DNA of 44,040 bases from positions 1 to 44,040 of the forward strand of contig NZ_JAUSPS010000071.1 of NCBI RefSeq assembly GCF_030652775.1, in the 5' to 3' direction. This stretch comes from Acetobacterium sp. (GTDB taxonomy: Bacteria; Bacillota; Clostridia; Eubacteriales; Eubacteriaceae). This document shows positions 36,126 to 43,855 of this stretch, in pieces. A program made the position numbers and the translations under genes. How positions within the stretch are numbered: position 1 is the stretch's first letter; each line of letters starts with the position of its first letter. The notes below the pieces were generated by a model. It saw nothing but the letters and a program-made list of their open reading frames with translations. It had not been told where the DNA came from and searched no databases.

Positions 36126-37295
36126 TTGAATTATAAAGTTCAGACCCTTAATAATATATCTAAAAAAGGGCTAAAATTATTAGGTGAAAATTATACGGTT
36201 TTAGATCAACCGGAAAATCCGGATGCGATTTTATTAAGAAGCTATAAAATGCATGATATGGATATCCCGACATCGGTTAAATTTGTTGGCCGGGCTGGCG
36301 CCGGAGTCAACAATATTCCCCTGGATAAATGTTCAGAACAGGGAATTGTTGTCTGCAACTCACCGGGAGCCAATGCCAATGCGGTAAAAGAACTGGTAAT
36401 CGCTGGAATGCTTCTCTCGTCACGTAAGGTGGTCGATGGGATTGCGTGGTCAAGCACGCTGACTGATAAGGGTGACGAAGTACCCGCACTGGTTGAAAAG
36501 GGTAAAGGCGCTTTTGGTGGCCCGGAACTATATGGCAAAAAAATGGGCGTTATCGGCTTAGGTGCGATTGGCGTACTGGTTGCCAATATGGCGGTTGATT
36601 TTGGCATGAAGGTTTATGGTTTTGATCCCTTTATTTCGATTGACAATGCCTGGGGATTAAGTCGAAAAGTTAGACGTGCCGTCAGCAAAGAAGAAATCTT
36701 TAAAAACTGCGACTACATTTCACTGCATATTCCTTATATGGATGAAACAAAAGATTACGTCAATGCCGATCTTTTAAAAGATACCAAAGAAGGGCTGCGA
36801 TTACTTAACTTTGCCCGCGGCGGACTGGTTAACTACGATGCCTTGGAAAATGCCATCGAAGAGGGTATCGTGGCTACCTATATCACCGATTTCCCAAATG
36901 AACGTTTGCTGAAAATGAAAAATGTTATTAACATTCCTCATCTCGGTGCATCAACCCCAGAAAGCGAAGAAAACTGTGCTGAAATGGCCATTCATTCGTT
37001 AAAAGAATATCTCGAAAACGGAAATATTATTAATTCCGTCAATTATCCCGATTGCAATATGGGTGTTTGCGAAGCCGAAAACCGCATTACCGTGAACCAT
37101 GCCAATGTGCCAAACATGTTGGGACAGATCACCAAAATTCTGGCTGACCACAATCTCAATATCGCAGTTATGACCAATAAAAACAGAGGCGCCTGGGCTT
37201 ACACCATGATCGACGTTGACAGTAATGTTGGCGAAGACGTGAAAACAGCGTTAAAAGGCATTAAAGGCGTCACCCGGGTACGGATTCTAAAATAA
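36126..37295 (+). CDS. serA: 3-phosphoglycerate dehydrogenase
   Basis: This 389-residue D-2-hydroxyacid dehydrogenase starts at TTG 36126 (AAGAAAGGAA site). It has FVGRAGAGVNNIPLD, the NAD site GLGAIGVLVAN, LHIPYMDETK, FARGGLVNYDAL and the catalytic His in PHLGASTPESEENCA. A short C-terminal ACT domain (ITVNHANVPNMLGQI, ~residues 320-389) suggests serine or amino-acid feedback. It performs the first step of serine synthesis. Confidence 0.96.
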   Translation: MNYKVQTLNNISKKGLKLLGENYTVLDQPENPDAILLRSYKMHDMDIPTSVKFVGRAGAGVNNIPLDKCSEQGIVVCNSPGANANAVKELVIAGMLLSSRKVVDGIAWSSTLTDKGDEVPALVEKGKGAFGGPELYGKKMGVIGLGAIGVLVANMAVDFGMKVYGFDPFISIDNAWGLSRKVRRAVSKEEIFKNCDYISLHIPYMDETKDYVNADLLKDTKEGLRLLNFARGGLVNYDALENAIEEGIVATYITDFPNERLLKMKNVINIPHLGASTPESEENCAEMAIHSLKEYLENGNIINSVNYPDCNMGVCEAENRITVNHANVPNMLGQITKILADHNLNIAVMTNKNRGAWAYTMIDVDSNVGEDVKTALKGIKGVTRVRILK

Positions 37296-37309
37296 CTGCA
37301 ACACACTAA

Positions 37310-37349
37310 AAAGAAGTGGTCTTCGTTAATCCGAAGCCACTTCTTTATT
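37310..37349 (+). terminator. Hairpin between serA and the DUF1015 gene
   Basis: AAGAAGTGG-CTTCG pairs with CGAAG-CCACTTCTT with a one-base bulge, followed by a broken T-tract (TTCTTTATT). It may partially terminate serCA transcription, attenuating the next gene. Confidence 0.65.
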
Positions 37350-37366
37350 AAAACAGGAGGAAAAAA

Positions 37367-38608
37367 ATGGCAACTATCAAACCCTTTAAAGCGGTTCGTC
37401 CCTTTCCTGAAAAAGCTCAAGATGTGGCGGCTCTGCCCTATGATGTTTATAACCGGGAAGAAGCAGCAATAGCTGCCCGGGGTAAACTGGATTCTTTTTT
37501 ACGGGTCGACCGACCGGAAACGACGCTGGATCCGCGCATGAAAATCAATGATCCCTTTGTTTATGAAACGGCCAGAAAAAATCTCGAAAAACTGTTTCAT
37601 CGCAATGCTTTGACTCAGGATACTAAAGACTGCTTATATATTTATGAACTGATCATGGATGGCCGCAGTCAGATCGGGCTGGTTGTCTGTACGGCGATTG
37701 ACGAGTATCTTGATAATACAATCAAAAAACATGAACTGACCCGGGCTGATAAAGAAGAAGACCGAATTAAACATGTCGATGCTTGCAATGCCAATACTGG
37801 ACCGATTTTTCTGACCTACCGGGCTCAGGATGCTATCAATGCGATGGTCGACAGTTGGCGCAAAGAGCATCAACCGGTTTATGATTTTGTCGCCGAAGAT
37901 GGGATTACTCATCGTGCCTGGGTTGTTGACGATGAGACCGTGATCAATGGTTTAGTTGAAAAATTTGGCCATGTTGAAAGTCTGTACATTGCTGATGGAC
38001 ATCACCGTTCGGCTTCGGCTGTCAAGGTTGGTCTGATGCGTCGGGAAGCAAACCCTAATTATACTGGCGAAGAGGAGTTCAATTACTTCCTATCAGTATT
38101 ATTTCCCGATGAACAGCTGTATATCATGGACTATAACCGGGTCGTCAAGGATCTCAATGGACTCAGTGTTGAGGAGTTCTTAACGGCGCTGTCAGAAAAA
38201 TTTGAGGTGACGCCTAAGGATGCCGAGCCGGTGACACCACCACAAAAAGGTAGCTTTGGTATATTTGTGGATAAAAAATGGTATCTATTGACCGTCAAAG
38301 AAGGGGTTTATGATCCCGCGGATCCGGTTAATTCACTGGACGTGGCGATTCTGCAAAACAATATCCTGGTACCGATTCTGGGAATCGGCGATATCCGGAC
38401 TGATAAACGGATCGACTTTGTCGGTGGCATCCGGGGCTTAAAAGAACTGGAACGCCGGGTCAGCGAAGATATGGTTCTGGCGATCTCGATGTATCCGACA
38501 TCGATCGAAGAGCTGATGAACATTGCTGATGCAGATCTGCTGATGCCTCCAAAATCCACCTGGTTTGAACCAAAATTAAGAAGCGGATTGTTCATTCATA
38601 ATCTGTAA
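37367..38608 (+). CDS. DUF1015 family protein (HTH-domain-annotated, serine cluster)
   Basis: This 413-residue protein starts MATIKPFKAVRPFPEKAQDVAALPYDVYNREEA, the hallmark of DUF1015, and has LYIADGHHRSASAVKVG and QLYIMDYNRVVKDLNG. The family shows a GHHR motif and occurs next to serC-serA in many Clostridia. Its biochemical role is not established to my knowledge; a link to serine metabolism is an inference from context. An AGGAGGAA site precedes it. Confidence 0.9.
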   Translation: MATIKPFKAVRPFPEKAQDVAALPYDVYNREEAAIAARGKLDSFLRVDRPETTLDPRMKINDPFVYETARKNLEKLFHRNALTQDTKDCLYIYELIMDGRSQIGLVVCTAIDEYLDNTIKKHELTRADKEEDRIKHVDACNANTGPIFLTYRAQDAINAMVDSWRKEHQPVYDFVAEDGITHRAWVVDDETVINGLVEKFGHVESLYIADGHHRSASAVKVGLMRREANPNYTGEEEFNYFLSVLFPDEQLYIMDYNRVVKDLNGLSVEEFLTALSEKFEVTPKDAEPVTPPQKGSFGIFVDKKWYLLTVKEGVYDPADPVNSLDVAILQNNILVPILGIGDIRTDKRIDFVGGIRGLKELERRVSEDMVLAISMYPTSIEELMNIADADLLMPPKSTWFEPKLRSGLFIHNL

Positions 38609-38651
38609 TAAACTAAAATTAAATGGTGTGGACACTAAAAAGTCTATAGCT

Positions 38652-38693
38652 AAAAAAAGCTCCAGCAATTGAATTCATTGCTGGAGCTTTTTT
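38652..38693 (+). terminator. Terminator after the DUF1015 gene
   Basis: AAAAAAGCTCCAGCAAT and ATTGCTGGAGCTTTTTT form a 17-bp perfect stem with a 7-base loop. Confidence 0.95.
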
Positions 38694-38776
38694 ATGTTTT
38701 TTTAACCAACCCAACAATGCGAATCGGTTTCAGCAAGTTCCCTTATTTACAGCAATGTATTCTTAAGAATACGCAA

Positions 38777-38788
38777 TTGTTATAACAA
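38777..38788. promoter_or_regulatory. Perfect 12-bp palindrome, candidate operator
   Basis: TTGTTATAACAA is a perfect palindrome about 110 bases before the ECF S-component gene; a half-site-like GTTATAGTACAA follows. The rest of 38694-38900 is AT-rich, non-coding, and includes TATACT- and TTAAAAT-like -10 boxes around 38848-38872. Regulator unknown. Confidence 0.4.
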
Positions 38789-38900
38789 GTAGTTATAGTA
38801 CAAATATAAATATTCCGTTAAGTTATATTCATGCTCATCCGTCGATATTATACTAAGCATGTGTTAAAATTTAAACATATGAAAGAGAAGGAGACTTGTT

Positions 38901-39494
38901 ATGGAAAAATTCAGTTCGAAAATTGTAGTATTTGCGGCAATTGGTGTGGCGATCAATATTGTTTTTGGAATGGTAGTGCAGCTGTTAAATATACCATTGC
39001 TATTTCTTGATACATTAGGAACAATCATGGTTGCTGTTTTATTTGGCCCAGTGTGGGGGGCCTTAGTTGGTCTGGTGACAAACCTTTTATTAGGGATGTT
39101 GGTAGATCCTACCAACATTCCATTTGCATTGGTTAATATTGCCATCGGTATCATTGTTGGATTAATATTTAAAAAGTTTGAGTTTAATTTGGTAACCGCC
39201 ATCGTAACAGGGTTAATCATTTCTGTTGTTGCACCTCTAATCGGAACACCAATCGCCGTATTTTTATTTGGAGGAATTGCTGGAGGCTTTTCAGATGTGT
39301 TATTCGCATGGTTATTAGCAAGTGGACAGGAAATTTTCGCAGCGGCTTTTATTCCTCGGATCTTAAGCAATGTTGTGGATAAAACACTAAGTTGTGTACT
39401 GATATACTTTGTAATAAAGAAAATACCGGCAGCTTTTCTGCAACATTTTAAATTAGGAATCAATTCAAAATGTCTAGAAATAAAAGAATCGTAA
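38901..39494 (+). CDS. ECF transporter S component, substrate unknown
   Basis: This 197-residue protein has five to six hydrophobic segments and opens with SSKIVVFAAIGVAINIVFGMVV. It also has the FLDTLGTIMVAVLFGPVWGALVGLVTNLL segment, typical of ECF S-components that capture vitamins or small metabolites. It would use the EcfA1A2T module at 18629-21151. I cannot read the substrate from sequence. AGAAGGAGAC precedes it. Its 3' end overlaps the TudS-like gene by 25 bases, so the two are one transcript. Confidence 0.85.
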   Translation: MEKFSSKIVVFAAIGVAINIVFGMVVQLLNIPLLFLDTLGTIMVAVLFGPVWGALVGLVTNLLLGMLVDPTNIPFALVNIAIGIIVGLIFKKFEFNLVTAIVTGLIISVVAPLIGTPIAVFLFGGIAGGFSDVLFAWLLASGQEIFAAAFIPRILSNVVDKTLSCVLIYFVIKKIPAAFLQHFKLGINSKCLEIKES

Positions 39495-40015
39495 TATTAT
39501 CGCATTGCATATTAAATCAAAACTCAGTCGTAAGAGAGTGGGAGAGAGCCGAAGCAGGATTTAATGAAATTATAAAGATAGTATTAGACAAGAATATTGC
39601 GATATTCCAATTACCCTGTCCTGAATTTGCTTTTTTAGGAGAGGATCGACGACCGATGAGCAAAGAAGAGTATGACACAACTGATTACCGAAAATATAAT
39701 AAGGAACTATGTTTAAACATAGTCAATCAGATTGCAGAGTATAAAAAACATGATTATCAATTATTGGGGATTGTAGGAATATCAGAGAGCCCATCCTGTG
39801 ACACAATATTGCAAAAAGGTGTTTTTATGGAAGAACTTTTTACTCAACTGAAAGAAAAGAAAATCGATCTTGATACCTTTGATATTCAGGCAGATTACAC
39901 ACAGGATAATTGCAAAAATACAGAAGATGGATTTAAAAAATGGTTATCATCTAAAATTAATTATACTAATTTACCTGAAGACAATAGTTTACTGAAAGAG
40001 GAGAATTTAATTTGA
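39470..40015 (+). CDS. TudS-related (CD3072-type, DUF523-like) putative desulfidase
   Basis: This 181-residue protein has three well-placed cysteines: Cys13 (LSHCILNQ), Cys50 (LPCPEF) and Cys110 (SESPSCD). In TudS such cysteines hold a [4Fe-4S] cluster whose open iron takes sulfur from thiouracil-type substrates. Glu52 in CPE and Ser107 are plausible counterparts of the catalytic residues. The N-terminus overlaps the S-component gene, and the stop overlaps the next start (TTGA). Substrate is unknown; organosulfur desulfuration is inferred from family. Confidence 0.82.
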   Translation: MSRNKRIVILSHCILNQNSVVREWERAEAGFNEIIKIVLDKNIAIFQLPCPEFAFLGEDRRPMSKEEYDTTDYRKYNKELCLNIVNQIAEYKKHDYQLLGIVGISESPSCDTILQKGVFMEELFTQLKEKKIDLDTFDIQADYTQDNCKNTEDGFKKWLSSKINYTNLPEDNSLLKEENLI

Positions 40016-40836
40016 AAACAAAAATATATAGACTTTTATGCGTGTCCCTTGCCTTAATAGCGATGCTATCGGTGGTGGGATGCACCCAAAGCGCTAGTGC
40101 CACCCAAGCAGATAAGGTGATTAAACTTGGGACAATGTCAACCATTGAGCCTTATACAACGGCGTTAAAAGACGAGTTGGTAAAAAAGGGTTATCAAGTG
40201 GAAGTGGTGATGTTTGATGCCAATAATATGCCAGCTACTGCGACTTCCGATGGCTCCATTGACGGTTTTATCCACAATCATATCCATTGGATCAATACCT
40301 TTAACAAAGAAAATAATACTGATCTGGTTATGGTCGAACCCTATATTTTTTATTACCCAATGGCGATGTATTCGGCCAAGTACAAAAGTGTTGCGGAACT
40401 TCCGGAGGGGGCAACCATTGTCATTCCCAATGATCCCAGTAATATGGAATGTAGCTTGATTATGTTGAAGGAATCTGGTCTGATCACCTTAAATCCCAAA
40501 ACCGGTGAATTTTATACGACCCTGGACATAGCTGAAAATCCTAAAAATATTCAACTATTGCCGGCAGAAATCACAACAACTGCCAGAAGTATTAATGATG
40601 CCGATGCCGTAGTAACTTCAGCAACACGAATCAGGGCTGTCGGAATTGACCCCAAATCATATATCGCCGAGGACAAAACCTCCAAGGATTGTCCGGTCGG
40701 CTTAACCATCGATTCTAAATCGGTGGACGAGGCCTGGGTAAAAGATGCGATGACGATTATTACTTCCGATGAAATGAGAGCTAAATTTGAAGAAATATAT
40801 GCGGGCTCTTTGACACAATACCCAAAAACGAATTAA
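40012..40836 (+). CDS. MetQ/NlpA-family substrate-binding lipoprotein
   Basis: This 274-residue protein starts at TTG 40012 (GAAAGAGGAG site). It has a signal peptide with a lipobox ending VVGC24. The mature protein shows the NlpA plan: KLGTMSTIEPYTTALKDELVKKGYQVEVVMF, GSIDGFIHNHIHWINTF, GATIVIPNDPSNMECSLIMLKESGLI. Family members bind methionine or dipeptides. Here the ligand may be a different sulfur compound, given the desulfidase next door. The canonical MetQ ligand residues cannot be judged without alignment. Confidence 0.88.
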   Translation: MKTKIYRLLCVSLALIAMLSVVGCTQSASATQADKVIKLGTMSTIEPYTTALKDELVKKGYQVEVVMFDANNMPATATSDGSIDGFIHNHIHWINTFNKENNTDLVMVEPYIFYYPMAMYSAKYKSVAELPEGATIVIPNDPSNMECSLIMLKESGLITLNPKTGEFYTTLDIAENPKNIQLLPAEITTTARSINDADAVVTSATRIRAVGIDPKSYIAEDKTSKDCPVGLTIDSKSVDEAWVKDAMTIITSDEMRAKFEEIYAGSLTQYPKTN

Positions 40837-40855
40837 TCAGCAAAACCTGATCTCA

Positions 40856-40898
40856 ATATGCGAAAGGAAGCCGTTCTTAGCTGCCTTTCGCATATTTT
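40856..40898 (+). terminator. Intra-operon hairpin between binding protein and ATPase genes
   Basis: ATATGCGAAAGG (40856-40867) pairs perfectly with CCTTTCGCATAT (40884-40895), then TTT. The T-tract is short, so it probably acts as a partial terminator or 3'-end stabiliser, giving more binding protein than ATPase. Confidence 0.7.
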
Positions 40899-40921
40899 CG
40901 TCAGAAGTGAAAGGTAAGACC

Positions 40922-41929
40922 ATGATAAAAGCGACGAATTTAAAAAAAAGTTTTGATACCCTTAAGGTGCTCAATGATATAAATCTTACCATCCAGCCAG
41001 GTCAGGTATATGGGCTGATTGGACGCAGTGGTGCTGGAAAATCGACCCTGTTACGGTGCATCAATGGGCTGGAAAGTTATGATAGCGGCTCATTAACCGT
41101 CGATGGAATTGAGGTTAATACCTTATCAGATAAAGAAGCGCGGGAGTTCAAACGGGGAATCGGGATGATCTTTCAACAATTTTCTTTATTAAACCGACTA
41201 TCAGTTTATGAAAATATTGCGTTACCGATGAAATGCTGGAACTATAAAAAAAATCACATTGATAAAAAAATAAAAGAGCTGGTAGAAATGGTGGGAATCC
41301 CCGACAAACTAGACGCCAGACCACATGAGCTTTCAGGGGGACAAAAACAACGGGTTGCCATTGCGCGAGCACTATCAATGGATCCTAAGATCTTGCTTTG
41401 TGATGAAGCCACCTCGGCGCTTGATCCGAATACTGCTAAATCGATTATCACCCTGCTCAATGAAATCAATGACCAACTTGGTTTAACCATCGTGGTAGTA
41501 ACCCATCAAATGTCAGTGCTTAGAAGTGCTTGCGAAGAGATATCGATCATGGAGCAAGGTATGATTGTTGAAAGTGGACCGGTGGAAAGTATTTTTCTTA
41601 ACCAGCCCAAGGCATTAAGCAATATAATCGGAAACAAAAATCTGATCTTTCCCCCAGACGGGATTAATATAAAAGTTTTGTTGTCGCAAGAAACGGCAGA
41701 AAAACCGATCGTGACACAGATGTCCAGAGAGCTGGATACGGACTTTATGATTCTGGGAGGCGAAACAGAGCGCTATCGAAATAGTGTCTTGGGGTCGCTG
41801 AACATTAATGTCACGGTCGATTCTTTTACTAAGATCACAGATTACCTGGATCATCATCATGTCGTTTGGAAAATGATTGAAGACGAAAATAATTCATTAG
41901 ATGAGTTAGCGGAGGACGAACGTGAATAA
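40922..41929 (+). CDS. MetN-type ABC transporter ATP-binding protein
   Basis: This 335-residue ATPase has Walker A GRSGAGKST, FQQFSLL (Q-loop), signature [15 protein letters not shown], Walker B ILLCDEATSALD and switch VVTHQ. Residues ~270-330 form a NIL-type regulatory domain (DTDFMILGGETERYRNSVLGSLNINV), which in MetN senses methionine. ATG 40922 is chosen (GAAAGG site). It overlaps the permease gene by eight bases. Confidence 0.92.
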   Translation: MIKATNLKKSFDTLKVLNDINLTIQPGQVYGLIGRSGAGKSTLLRCINGLESYDSGSLTVDGIEVNTLSDKEAREFKRGIGMIFQQFSLLNRLSVYENIALPMKCWNYKKNHIDKKIKELVEMVGIPDKLDARPHELSGGQKQRVAIARALSMDPKILLCDEATSALDPNTAKSIITLLNEINDQLGLTIVVVTHQMSVLRSACEEISIMEQGMIVESGPVESIFLNQPKALSNIIGNKNLIFPPDGINIKVLLSQETAEKPIVTQMSRELDTDFMILGGETERYRNSVLGSLNINVTVDSFTKITDYLDHHHVVWKMIEDENNSLDELAEDERE

Positions 41930-42596
41930 TGAACAATTTTGGGCAGAATGGTTTAAATATTTCAACGGCATTATCGGCCCGTCAATATTTTCCACGTTGC
42001 GGATGCTTACGGCAACGATGGTTTTGGCATTTGTATTTGGTTTTGCTTTATCGATCGCATTGATTATTATCAGACCCGATGGTCTGGATCCCCACATACG
42101 TCTTTATAAGGTAGTGGATTTTTTTGTGAACATGATCCGTTCCTTTCCAATTATTATATTGATTGTGGCGATATCCCCACTTACACGCACGATTGTTGGT
42201 ACAACCATTGGCGAAAAAGCGGCAATATTGCCGCTAACTATTGCAGCAACCCCCTTTATTGCTCGTATTTTCGAAAATGCTTTTGCTCAGGTTGATCAAC
42301 AGCTAATCGAAGCGGCCCGTTCCTTTGGTGCTTCAAATATGCAAATCGTGTTTAGGGTCATGGTTAAGGAAGCGGTGCCTTCGCTTGTGGCGGGTATGAC
42401 ACTGACAACAATTTCCTATCTTGCCGCCACCACCATCGCCGGAGCAGTTGGTGCCGGTGGATTAGGTGCAGTGGCTCTAAACTATGGTTATCAGAGCTTT
42501 AATAACACGATCCTATACACAGCGGTAATTATCCTTTGTATTATGGCACAAATTATTCAGGGAACCGGAAATTTTATCTATAAAAAAGTAAAATAA
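41922..42596 (+). CDS. MetI-type ABC transporter permease
   Basis: This 224-residue permease has five membrane spans and starts at GTG 41922 (GCGGAGGAC site). MetI features are FVNMIRSFPIIILIVAISPLTR, ATPFIARIFENAF, and the coupling motif QVDQQLIEAARSFGASNMQIV. It completes a binding protein/ATPase/permease importer. It is followed 13 bases later by the DUF169 gene. Confidence 0.93.
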   Translation: MNNEQFWAEWFKYFNGIIGPSIFSTLRMLTATMVLAFVFGFALSIALIIIRPDGLDPHIRLYKVVDFFVNMIRSFPIIILIVAISPLTRTIVGTTIGEKAAILPLTIAATPFIARIFENAFAQVDQQLIEAARSFGASNMQIVFRVMVKEAVPSLVAGMTLTTISYLAATTIAGAVGAGGLGAVALNYGYQSFNNTILYTAVIILCIMAQIIQGTGNFIYKKVK

Positions 42597-42609
42597 GGGA
42601 GGCAACGAT

Positions 42610-43401
42610 ATGAATACAGAAAATCTTAAACAGTCGGTAATAAAGATGAACTGCGCATTGGCAATGGATAAGAAGATTGTCGGAATTAAATTTCTCTTTA
42701 CAGAATCAGACTATGAAGCGGCGGATGTGCAACCGGTAAAAAAAAGAATACACTATTGTGTCATGGTTAAAGCAGCGATGGCGGGAACCGGTTTTAAAGC
42801 AACGGGCGATGATTTGACGTGTCTGGGAGGTGCCCGTGCGACAGGTTTAAAAGCGGCTGATGATTATAATAAAAGTGGACAACATTCAAAAAAATTGGGA
42901 CTATATCGAGATATGACCACGGCAAAAAGTGTCCGTGATGGTATCGGCATCTGTGATCATCATGCTTACGGCATCATGGTTAAACCGTTGGAAGAATATA
43001 ATCAGGAACCCGATGTGGTGATGATGGTGTCGAATCCCTATAATATCATGCGGATCCTTCAGGGGTATTCTTATTATTATGGGTTGCAATCGAATTTTAA
43101 AATGACTGGAAATCAGGCAATCTGTTCAGAGGCAACAGCTACCCCCTACTTGAGCAACGATATCAATGTATCGATGATGTGTATCGGCACCCGCCATGAA
43201 GCTGGCTGGAAGGATGATGAACTGGCGGTAGCATTTCCGTATAATCGTTTTGAAACCATTACCAAAGGTGTGATGGAGACCATCAATATTATGGATAATA
43301 ATGAAAAAAAGAAAGCGATCGAAGAAAAACTAGTTTTGAATAATATAAAAGAATTAGGAATAAGATACAATCATAATTATTATGACGATATTCCAATATG
43401 A
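42610..43401 (+). CDS. DUF169 family protein
   Basis: This 263-residue cytosolic protein matches the DUF169 plan: residues ~20-60 (KKIVGIKFLF, HYCVMVKAAMAGTGFKAT), DLTCLGGARATGLK, VMMVSNPYNIMRILQGYSYYYG, CSEATATPYL and the CIGTRHEAGWKDDELAVAFP region. Conserved cysteines (C50, C75, C177) might bind a metal or cluster; this is a guess. Function of the family is not known to me. It is the last gene of the importer/desulfidase operon; AAGGGAGGC precedes it. Confidence 0.85.
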   Translation: MNTENLKQSVIKMNCALAMDKKIVGIKFLFTESDYEAADVQPVKKRIHYCVMVKAAMAGTGFKATGDDLTCLGGARATGLKAADDYNKSGQHSKKLGLYRDMTTAKSVRDGIGICDHHAYGIMVKPLEEYNQEPDVVMMVSNPYNIMRILQGYSYYYGLQSNFKMTGNQAICSEATATPYLSNDINVSMMCIGTRHEAGWKDDELAVAFPYNRFETITKGVMETINIMDNNEKKKAIEEKLVLNNIKELGIRYNHNYYDDIPI

Positions 43402-43821
43402 TGATAATTCTTAAAATATGAATTGCAACCGATGAACTCAACCGGAAAATTTCGGAATTAGCACGAACAGTTTTTGAAAATATTATAAAAAATAGCGCCC
43501 ATAAAATATGATCCTAAAAAACAGATAAGCAAAAGTTCAATCAGGGAGTTCAATTGGGGCGAAAATTTCCCATAAATAATCATTGAAGAATCCCAAAGTT
43601 TGTGATATCCTTTTCAACAACAGTGAACTGAAAGATGATGAAGCCTCTGATTCTGACAGCAAACTGGACAACGTAACAAACAGTGATAATCATTTATCAA
43701 AATAGAAACAAAGCTATCGTACTGATGCCATCCGGGTTCGTCCCTAATGGAAAGGCGAGAGAATCATGTGTCATTCATTCATATCATTTTTCATAAATGG
43801 TTTGACTATTTGCGTGTTTTT
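43402..43821 (+). other. Gene-free region with possible gene remnant
   Basis: No complete gene is visible. Between about 43580 and 43705 a plus-strand frame stays open (LKNPKVCDILFNNSELKDD..., ending NSDNHLSK) but lacks a convincing start; it is acidic and may be the decayed end of a gene. No terminator for the DUF169 operon is obvious before the hairpin at 43822. Confidence 0.4.
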
Positions 43822-43851
43822 CCCTGTGCCGCCTCGGTACAGGGATTTTTT
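43822..43851 (+). terminator. Terminator before the tandem repeats
   Basis: CCCTGTGCC (43822-43830) pairs with GGTACAGGG (43836-43844) with one wobble, followed by A and six T. It may end the 38901-43401 operon, although it lies 420 bases after the last gene. Confidence 0.85.
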
Positions 43852-43855
43852 GCGT

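Noticed and set aside
40012..42596. Plain methionine importer metQNI
   Set aside because: Not excluded, but the linked TudS-like, S-component and DUF169 genes argue against assigning methionine as the only substrate, so no gene symbols were given.
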